Below are positions 11,682 to 22,345 of a DNA stretch of 64,000 nt, one piece after another; positions within the stretch are counted from its first letter, which is position 1, and each line of letters opens with the position of its first letter. Below the pieces are notes generated by a model that saw only the letters and a list, made by a program, of their open reading frames with translations, was not told where the DNA came from and ran no database searches. Source of the stretch: Tethya wilhelma (taxonomy: Eukaryota; Porifera; Demospongiae; Tethyida; Tethyidae). The position numbers and the translations under genes are program-made. The stretch spans positions 17,279,893-17,343,892 of the forward strand of contig CAXIPT010000002.1 in the NCBI GenBank assembly GCA_964030475.1, read 5' to 3'.

Positions 11682-11808
11682 TTATGATTTGGTGACCATC
11701 TTGACTGTAGGGATGGCTTTGGAAGAGATGCACTTGTCACATACCCACTCTGCTGAGTCTTCCCCAGTGAGGAGGTCATACGCTATCTTGCTCATTCCAG
11801 TGCAATCC
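11682..11808 (-). CDS. Pygopus-type PHD finger, C-terminal half (partial gene)
   Basis: Minus-strand terminal exon. After an acceptor (TGTACAG at 11809-11815) it encodes DCTGMSKIAYDLLTGEDSAE, then WVCDKC, then a short tail ending in KMVTKS and a stop at 11682. This matches the second half of the Pygopus PHD finger (CTGMTxxAYxLL...WxCDxC). The first half is missing upstream on this strand. Instead the complementary half lies on the plus strand at 12156-12322. The intron phase here (one base completing AG|G, Arg) fits exactly the donor of that plus-strand exon. In animals Pygopus reads H3K4me and helps beta-catenin/BCL9 transcription, but no NHD domain is seen here, so function is uncertain. 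Confidence 0.72.
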
Positions 11809-12155
11809 CTGTACAATTAACACAACTAGTGAACACATAATTAAGCAGTTCACTGCCACAAAACTGGGTGGATTAGTGGGGGTTTGTGTGTGAGTTTGTT
11901 TACAAGTTTTGATGTGTACTAGTGTGTTAAATTTTGGGATACACATGACTACAGGAACTCTTGTAAACTATGTGCTGTGCTGCATGCACATATGTGCCAA
12001 AGGTTAGCCTCATACCCAGGCCTTAACCATAAAATATGCTCAAGAAGAAATGAGTGATTCACAGGTAATTTCAAACACAACACGCACACACTGCGATCCA
12101 TGGTTCTCAGTGTAGCTCAGCACGATCCATTTACCATGTCTTTACCGCCCTGCAG

Positions 12156-12322
12156 CAGAGTGAGACAGAGCTATCAGGAGGAGAGGGTGTGATGGGTGTG
12201 GAGTCAGGAGCAGCGGTGAGGGACAGCAATGAATCCTATCCTTGTGGTGGGTGTGGGGACGAGGTGAAGGACGAGGATGAGGCCATCTACTGTGAGAGTG
12301 GCTGTGAACAGTGGTACCACAG
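12156..12322 (+). CDS. Pygopus-type PHD finger, N-terminal half (partial gene, opposite strand)
   Basis: Plus-strand exon with an acceptor (CCCTGCAG, ending 12155) and a donor at 12323. It is open throughout. The C-terminal part, SYPCGGCGDEVKDEDEAIYC followed by ESGCEQWYHR, matches the first half of the Pygopus PHD finger (YPCGxCxxEVxDDxxAIxC...CxxWFHR). It supplies exactly the zinc ligands lacking from the minus-strand exon at 11682-11808, and its phase-2 end (CAC AG|) fits that exon's start. No second half follows on the plus strand before UBR5 begins at 12517. The exon is therefore either inverted relative to its partner in this assembly or a stranded fragment. Confidence 0.68.
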
Positions 12323-12516
12323 GTGCATATGTGTGTGAGGGTTGGGTTGGTGAATCCTCGTCCCAGGCCTTTCCTGACATGTATTTTATATTTCATGAAT
12401 TGCACAGCTTCCCCTCTTCAAAGGGTTGAACTTTGACCTAACGGCTGCGCGCCAATTAGAAAAATTCATTCTTTTCCATCTGGTTGGCAACGTGCTCACA
12501 GGTGAAAGGCGGGAAA

Positions 12517-13779
12517 ATGGCCAACGAGCGCTCAGAAAGCACACTCTTGTACTGTTTTACTCACAGCAATATAGGCACAAGCGTTCAGATTACTGAAAAG
12601 TAAGTAGACCCTCTTAAAACAGGAGGAATGATTCGAAATTTGCTTCCAACTGCTCTCATTTGCCTTTCCAGGTTGAAAGATTTGTCCCAAGGAATTACTA
12701 ACGAGCCACCCTCTGGTCAAAAAGGAAGGTAAAGTACTTTTACAGATGGTCTTGTGCACTATATATGTACCTATGTATGGTTACTGGTATTGTTGCAGTT
12801 TCACCAACCTGAACAACAATGCTGTTTTGGAGTGTGTTGTCTGTGATAGTCATGTTGCTCTGCTGTTTGAGGATGGGAGAGTGTGTAGAATGAAATACAA
12901 TGAAGAATTGCCCATGTTGTCAAGTACCATACTGCCTGCCAAAGAGAAGAGGTAGGAGAATAGTAATTTTTTTTGTTATTAAACAAAATGCTTCACGTGT
13001 GATTCTCTCATGTCCCTCGACTCTAGTGATGATGATGGTGCCTCCACATCCAGTGCCAGGTCTCTAGGTAACTCTCAACTGAAGTATCCAGCTAAGAACT
13101 CTTTCAAAAAATGATAACTAACGTTTCCTTCTCTCTTCTTTCCTTTGCTAGGGTCTCGTAGTGCGTCCCCTCGTCCTGAGAGGGACGACCCACCTGGTCC
13201 ACCTTCAGTCTCACTGTAAGTTGATCTCTTGGCACGTTTGAATTTGAAAAAGTGTGGGGAAGCCATTTATACAATAGATTGATTGATATTGTACAGTCCT
13301 TTTAAGTGATTTCCTATTGTTTTCACTGATCGTAGCAGTACAATATATTTCTCATACTTGGCTGTATTCGTAGCTTTTACAATTTATGTTGTAAACATAT
13401 TTGTACATTTAAGCTTTTACAAAACAATAGTTATTGAAATTCCCTGTTCTACACGTATTCCATGGATGTCCATAGCAACCATGCCTGGGGGTCTCTACTC
13501 ACCTCAGGAGGGTCCGGGCAGTCTGTTCCCGGTGGTGGGGCACTCAGTGGTAGCGTGAGGATTAGCAACCGTGGGAGGATACTTCTGAGGAGACGAGGGG
13601 GCAGTGGAAGCCGAGGGTTGATGGCCAGGTGGCCTGTCATCCCTGCGTCAGATGTTCCCGACGATCTAGTTGATCAGGCAATGGCAGTGCTGCAGGGGAA
13701 GTCCCGTGAGGTGGTCATCAGGGAGCTACAGAAGACGGTACGTTGAACAATATAGGTTGCTATCACTTTGTGAGTTGTT

Positions 13780-13825
<46 letters not shown>

Positions 13826-14259
13826 NTGTGTGTGTGTGTGTGTGTGCTGTGTGTGTACATGTGTCTAGAATCTTGATGTGAACCAAGCTGTCAACAATTT
13901 ACTGAGCCGAGAGGATGATGATGGTGAGGGCAGCCATGATGAAAGCAGTGGAGCTAGCATCATTGGTCTCGGATTTCCTTCTGGAGGTAAGGAGAAAGAA
14001 GAGCAGAAAAAAACATGAAGTAGAGAGATGTATCTTTTTTGTTTATTTGTTTTCCCTTACCATGCCATTTCATTTATAATGTGTGTTTTCTTGGGTTGCT
14101 CAGAAGAGCTCCTTAGTCTGCTCAGTTCTGGTTTGGCTGGAGTTGCAGAGGATGACCTGGAAGAAGCCTTGGGAAGGTCACGGGGAGAGGAAGGGGGAGG
14201 GGCCAGTGGAGGAAGAGAGTCAAGAGTATCATTGTACGAATTCAGCGATCCTTTGCTTC

Positions 14260-14296
<37 letters not shown>

Positions 14297-17171
14297 ATGC
14301 TCATGCTCATGTGCTCGGTGTGTGTAGGTTGTCTGTGAGTAGCTAGCTGTGGTAATGTTGTACATGCTGTCTTGGTGAGTTCTGTGGTTGATTGGGAGTG
14401 GATATGTACAGTTCCTTGCATGCATGGTTGAGTGCACCTGCACCTTCACACCACATGACAGAGCTAATGCTGTTCATGTGCATGCATGCTAGGTGAACCT
14501 GTATGTACATGTAGTCTCCAAGTCCATCTGGCCTGAGAATGACTCTTGAAAATATTGAATAATATCTAATCAATTTCCAAGCATCATTAGAAAGCACTCA
14601 TTCTCCCTGTTCTTTTGATTGCTTTTCCAGCTTCCTACGCCTTACCAGTCAAAAGTTAGCTATTTTTTCCCCATAAGAAAAGTATTACATGAATTTCATT
14701 ATTTCACTTTTAGCGGCTTCCATGGAAATGAGGCTATTCCTTACACCATCCTATGTATGGGGGGCATTATGTAAACTACTATCCTTATCATCTTGGAGTC
14801 GTTTCATTCCCTCTGCTCTGTTGTCTTCTCCAACAGAATGAGATTCGTTCCCTGGTGAGTCTTGGTGACGGGGCAGCTGGAGGTGGGAGTGTCCCCAGTG
14901 GCAGCAGTGGAGGGGGAGGGGAGTCCAGTAAGAGACCCAATACGAGCCGGGTGGTGCCAAACCCCAAGAGGAAGAAGGAGAACCCCTCGGGTCCTGTCCT
15001 CTACGACACTGACACCGACTGGTGGGGAGGGGAGAGGGTGAGTGGAGGGGGGTTACTTACACCACATGTAACTGACGTAATTTCAACAGTCAACTTTCAG
15101 TATTGTAGGATTACATGCTAAGTACATGTACTGTATGTTTGTTTGTTTGGTGTGGTTGTTGTTGATGTAGAGTGGCATCTCGTTCAAGCATATTGCTGCA
15201 TTGCATTCAGAGCTGCTTGCTGTTGACACTGATGGGAAGCTGCATGGGTGGGCGTGGTCAAGCCACACCCCTTCCATTGGGCCACACCCCATATCGGAAG
15301 AGTTGAAGTTGACCGACGAGAAGATTCGACTGATTGATGCCAAACTCACCAGAGCTAGCGTGGTCACTGAGTCAGGGAAGGTATGTTAACACCTGTACTC
15401 TCTCGTATCAAAGTTGCTCACCAAGCAATGTCCTACCTGTAGTTGGCCACCTGGGCTGATCAGAGCATTCGTAACATTGCTTCTCGTCTGGAGTCAAAGG
15501 CACAGCACCATGTCGAGCTGAGTGGAGAGACTGTCACCAGCATTCACGTCAGTGAGCTGCTCAGTGCTGTGGTCACCGAGTCAAGCAAGATATTTTGGTG
15601 GTAAGTTGTTTGAGTCTGTGTAGCTACGTATGTACACTCTTCAAACTATCCATTTGAAAAATCCCTGCAAATGTGTGATAAATTTGATGCCTTTTCCCAT
15701 CCACCACCCAGGGGTGTGCTTCCATTTAGTGAACGTAAGCAGGCAGTCATGCAGAGCCAGGACAAGATCAAACTGTTCAAGTACAACAATAATGGCCACG
15801 CCCATCGTGAGATCAAAGAGGGCAGTCAAGTGTGCCTCCGCTCCTCCCCCGTCTATAGCATCGGAGCAAAGGCAATCTACGTCAAAGGAACACAGATAAT
15901 GGTTTGTTGAGGGACCATGGGAATGAGAGGGCAGTCATGGGAACAAGAGGGTGGAGACTTGAGTGTAGCTTGAAATGTTTTTGAGTTTGAGGTTGTGAGT
16001 GATTTTGTTCATCTTTTCTCTCTCAGTGTGGAACTCTCCAGGAAGATGTCATGACTCCCACCCTGGCTGAAAAGTGTCCATTTGAAGTTATCACTCCCAC
16101 TAAGCCTGGAGAAGGAGGAGGAGGAGGGGAAGAGCCATCTGGTTCCAGCTCTTCCTCAGCACCTGCCGGTAAACTCAAGCAATCCGAATCTCTCCTCCCA
16201 ACAGCAGCCAAAGAAGAAATGGAAGTTGGTGACCAGCAGGCACCTATGATACACATAGGTACTACATTGTCCACCATATGTAGCAGTAATGACAATATAT
16301 AACCATGCAGTTATTCTGGCAACAAAATTTATTATGTTGATTAAATGCAGGGTCCAAACGCAAGTACTCTGAAGATGCATGTCTAGAATCAGCGCCAACT
16401 TTCACCTCCAGCTTCCGGTCCCAAGAGGGAGGTGTGGTCACTGCGTGATGTCGTCTTCACCGATCATGTGTCCAATGTGAGGTTGGGGTCTGTGGTGAAG
16501 ATCGATGGGATCTATGCGGCTGTTCATTATCCTGCCGTCAGTGATGAGGAGTTGGCTCAAGTCAGCCTCGGGAACTGCAGACTACTGCGTAAAGATGAAC
16601 TAGTGGTAGGTTTCTCATGAATTGCTGTACCATTAATAAAATTATTTTTCAACTTTTTTTTTTCGTATTTCATATATTAGTGCTTGTCTTGTAGTATTGT
16701 GCTGTAGTCTGGTATGTAGTAAAACTCAAGTTGAATTACTCACACTTGTTTTTTTCCCTTCCTGTCTAGCTTTCCTCTGAAGCCTTCCCCCATCAGACAC
16801 CTTACTTCACTCAGGATGCTCCTCGGAGGCTGCGATTCTCTGGCCACCTGTTATCAGTTCGCATGTGACTCTCGTGGTGTCCATGCTCTGTTTGCCATTC
16901 GCAACCAAGTGTGCTATGTGCTGTTCAATCTGAGCACTGGAAAATTCAACCAAAACTGCTCAGTTTGGGGATCTCAGCTCACAGTATTTGATCAAGATGG
17001 GTGGACCCCTCCAATTAGCTGCCCATCAATCTCAGCTTGGCTGTCATATTGGACAAACAAGGTGGTCTTGTTTCCAATCTCTAAGCACACCACAGGCAAT
17101 ATGAGGGACCTACCACTCCTGGTACGCCACCTGTTATCACAATAGAGTGCCAAATAATATTATTCACTGTT

Positions 17172-17224
<53 letters not shown>

Positions 17225-18234
17225 NNNNNNNNNNNNNNNNNNNNNNNNNNNNNNNNGTGTGTGTGTATTGAGAATCTGCCTCCAGCCTCTTGTGCTGGTG
17301 TGGGTGTGTGCAGCAACAGAAACAGTCTGGTGAGTGTGGTTGTGAGGAAACAGGTCCTCATGCCTGCCGTGCTCAAGTGTGACTACGGGATGGTGAAACA
17401 CATTTTGGACGGATTAACAAAAGGTAATGTATATTGTTTGATATTATTATTTTGTGAAATGACTACATTTTTTTCTGTTGTTTCAGGGGACTCTGCTCGC
17501 TCTCTTCTGTTCTCAAGGAGCATTCTTCTGGATGGTGCAATTTGTTTCATGTGATTGGAACTCTCTGGAAAGCCTCCCGATCCCACACCAACATCACAAG
17601 GAGAGAAGAGGGGCGTGGCAGCTCGGACAACACCCAGAGGGGGAATGTTACGAGAGATCATGAAGCAAGCCATGGCCCTCGCTAGTGGGTCCACCCCACC
17701 CCCTCCTGCCTCTAGCATGGGTGAGACAGCATTGTGACTTGTAGCTACTGAATTTCAAATAATATCGATAAATTCGGAAAATTTTCATGTCAAAAAATCG
17801 GGAGTTACAGTTTTGCCAAATGTACTAGTTACAATTCACTCCTAGTCTGTGTGTAGGCAATATACCTTATCATTATTTATTGAGTGATTCTTCGTACAGA
17901 GTGGGCCAGTGAGGAGGGTGATGATGGTGGGAGACTCTGTGTGTGTCTGACACTGCTGCTGACATCCTCCATCTCTTGACCTCTCTTCGAGGGGACAACA
18001 AGAAGTGCTGGCTCAGCTACTCCAAGAGAAAAACCTCGAGGGGTTCACACCCTTCATGGCAGCTGTGGCCTGCAAGGTACAGCAGTGTGGATTATAACTA
18101 GACTAGATAGAAGGCATTTTCTTGAATACTGGTTCTCTAGTTTTTATTGAAGTTATTATATTGTCCTACTGTCAGTTTTGTAGTTGTGGTAATGTTCTTT
18201 CCACGTGCATTAGTACAAATCCCAGCACGCACAC

Positions 18235-18311
<77 letters not shown>

Positions 18312-18585
18312 NNGAGCGTTTAAGCGAAGGGTGGTGAGTCCACCCTCCTCTCCATGCTCTATCCCTCAGACTGCCACCCTGACGACAACCCGGTCCTGGT
18401 CATCTGTCGGAGTGACACCTGCTCCTTCACGTGGACGGGAGAGGAGCATATACAGCAGGTGGGCGTGGCAGGCATTTAGTTATACTGATCCAGAATAATA
18501 ATATGTAGATTACTGCTCTAGTGGTAGCAATGTTCCCAGGTTCTCCTCCTCCACTAGTTGTTTGACACAAAAACAATTATGATTT

Positions 18586-18656
<71 letters not shown>

Positions 18657-20703
18657 GACATATTTGAGTGTCGTACATGTGGTTTGACTGGTACTCTGTG
18701 TTGCTGCACAGAGTGTGCCTACATCTGCCACAGAGGCCATGACTGCAGCTTCAAGAGGTCCAGTCCCACAGCCTACTGCGACTGCTGGGAGGAGAGAAAA
18801 TGCAAAGCTCTTGCGCCTGGTTCTGACTACGAGAGAAAATCCCTACTCATTAAGCTCCTCAAGAACACCAACCTAGGTACCAAGGTGAACTCGAGCAAGG
18901 AGTACCTCCTGGGGATGCTGGCGTCCATTGTTGCCCGTCAGAGCAAAGAGCAGTCCCACTGGAGTGGCATCAGAGCTGGGAGCATGTCCTCCTACCGGTC
19001 AAGAAACAACAAGCACGAGGAGACTCCCATCTACGACCTCCCTCCGCCAAAGTTTGCCCAGAAGGCTCTCAGTGTTGTTATCGAGGACTGGCCGTGTGTG
19101 AAGGCTGCACTGACGTGTGGTAGGCCAGTGGGGGAGGGAGCCGAGGACTCTCTCTTGAGTGTGCAGGGTGATACTGTTTCTCTGGATGCCTTCGTCTACA
19201 CACTGCTGTCCAGACTGGGTCAAAAGGTATGCCACAAGTAGCCACGATACAGTAATGTAATGTGCAGTGTTGGATCTAGAGGGAGTTGAGGAGACTTATG
19301 TTTCCCTGGTTAGACCATTCTTCTAGCCTCATTCCCAGATGCTCTCTCTCTCCCTGTGAATATTACACGCTGAAAAATACATTCACAGGGAGAGAGCCTG
19401 GGAACGAGGCTATCGTTCTTCTCCATATTACTCCCTGTATATCTCCCAAATTTTCTGTGCTAAATAAGAACACTGGTAATAAAATTATGGTACTGTAATT
19501 GTACTCATCCATCAGGTATTGGACTCTCTCCTCACTGCTCTCGTCAGCAAGATGGGGCCTCAGAGAGACAACTCTGAAGCTGTGGAGGTGACAGAGATGT
19601 TTCTGAGGTCTGTTGTGAGAGTGTTCACCATCTGCCACATGGAGGCCGTCAGTATACCCAGCAGCAGCTCCCTTATCAGCTCAACCTACAGGAGAAAGAG
19701 GTATGATGCTCTTCACACAAACAAGGCTCTCTTTCTTCACCCAACATCACCACATTGTTGACTTCTTCAAAGTTTAGTTGTGATTGATTTGCTGTTATTT
19801 CCAGTGCTGCTCCATCTCTCCTTGCTGAGCGTGCTCAGAGAGTGTTCACGTCGTTAGCTCCACTGGCTATCAAGCAACTGGTGCCAATGTGTAGGGCCAT
19901 CATCTTGCCTGTCACTATGGGGATAGCCAGGTATACCGTTTCTATATGGAATGTTGGCTCTACTATGTACAATAGATTGTAAAATTTATTTCTGCAACAA
20001 TTTTTCATTTTGCATGTTTAATTTTCATCATTTTGACTGATTTGGTAAAGATGCCATACATTTTAAATTTTTGCATGTTTAATTTTCGTCACTTGCACTA
20101 GTAGTGAAAAATTTTACTGGGGAAAATTTCCCAATTTTACGGTATATGTCTTGTCAATCAATATAAGTTTGTCAATATGTCTGTTGATGTGTTTAGTGAT
20201 ACTCTATATTGTATATATGGCATCGTGTGCATTGTAATGACGACCCTCTAAATTCCAGGCCGGTTGATCCCCTCTGCATGTCCGATCGCCGCAAGGCGAG
20301 TGAGGAGTTGTTTCGCCTCCCTCCCATTTCTCTGCTGCGTGTGCCTGTGTGTGAGGATGAGGGGGTGGAGGGTGGAGGTGGTGACACCGAGAGTGAAATG
20401 GGAGATGGAGAAGAGGAGGCGACCAGCGTGGGAGCTCCGGCTCACGATGCCAGCTCAATCGCCACTACTGGCTCAAACCTGTTGTACTTGTCTGACCAGG
20501 TGAGTAGGATTCAACAATTTGAATGAGTAAGCTGAAAATTTTTCAAAGAGTAAAATTTTCTCTTGGAAAACAATAGCTGATTTTATTATTTTTTTTCCAA
20601 GCATCAACATGATGTATATCAATTATTGCAAATACAAAGTAAATTTTCTTTGAGTAGAATTCATTTTAGATTGGCAATGATGCAAAATTTATACTCCTCA
20701 ACT

Positions 20704-20765
<62 letters not shown>

Positions 20766-22105
20766 GAATCCAGCGATGCTGAAGACCTTGATTCAGCTGC
20801 TGATGATCTCTCAGTGGCAGAGTCTCATCACGATGAAGATGGCCTCCTGGATACACCCATCCCTCATCGGGTGCTGCTGGACTCCCACTGGGCCTTACCC
20901 ACGTCCAGAGTGGTCCACCATCACCACCACCATCACCATCACCATCATCATCACACATCTTCACGGCTCTCCAGGAGTGGAGCCTCCTCTTCTCATAGGT
21001 GGGGGGATAATAGTCACTGCCAGCTACACACACTCGTACACATACACACACGTACACACACACACACAGCTTGGTTTGTATGTATGTAAGGTAAAACAAG
21101 CTATACTGACTGTCCAATCTCATATTGAGAAGAAAAAAATGTTCACTGGCTGTTTGCCTGTCTATTGTTCAACTACAGTAACTTTAGCATTCTGCTAAGA
21201 GAAATCAGTACTATTACCCCCCACACCCACCCACCCACCCACAGGGATGTCCTCAGTATGAGCACCTCCTCCACCCTACTGGCCCAGACCTTCTCCATGC
21301 TCGTCAGACAGCTGTCAGAGGTGTTTGACTCCTCCTGGAATCTTCTCCGTTCCCCCACTCCCCCCTACATCCTGCCGATACTCGACAAGGACCCTTGCGA
21401 GCTTTACCGGTTTCTGTGGGAGGAGCTTAATGAGGTGTGGGTATGGCTGTTTTCGTGTATGGACATGCTGGAGTGTCAGTTGAGATTTGGAGACTCTGTC
21501 AGTAGGAAGGTTTGTTTCTTTGTCAACGATTATCTTATGATTACCGTGGATCAGGAAATTTTTGCTGGTATATTATTTCACCTGTTAAACTTTCGCATTC
21601 ATTGCGGATGATTGGGTAAGGATCACCATACTGGCATACAAATAAAATTTTTGCTATTTAAATTTTGCCACCAAAAATTATTTTAGCAATAAAAATTTCC
21701 CGATCTACAATATTGTGCATAAACTGTACATGGATGACACTGAGTGTAATTTCACCAGGCTTCTACAAAGGATTCATCGTCTTCTTCTTCTAAACACGAC
21801 TCAACCACCGAGATTCTTGAGTCTCGTAAGGAGTTCTTCTCTTACATTTTGACTCTCTTGAGAGGCCAGTTTGGAGAGCATGGTCACACCCTGCCTGCCA
21901 TCGATGTGGCGAGTATGGAACACCTGGCCTGGGTGTTTGACTGCCTTTTCTACTTGCTACAGGTAAATATTAATAGCAGCTGTCTCCAATTGTATGAGGT
22001 GTATGAGTAACATTAGTGTAAAATTAAGAAGAATCTTTTTCTCTGTCAAAATGATATTTTATGAATCTGTCTTATGTGAGTAGAATTAATTTTCAAAAAT
22101 CTGTC

Positions 22106-22156
<51 letters not shown>

Positions 22157-22296
22157 AAGAGAGATGTAAATTTTAATATAGAAAAGTACAATTGTGTAAT
22201 TATACGTGCAAGTGTCAGTTCAAGTGTGTTCATGTGTGTGAGTGCACATATACAGTATCTGAATGTCATGTTAGAAAGGTATATTACTGTGCGAAT

Positions 22297-22345
<49 letters not shown>

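Noticed and set aside
19931..20147. Further TA-flanked MITE (ACCGT...ACGGT ends)
   Set aside because: Only about five terminal bases match as inverted repeats; too weak to call.
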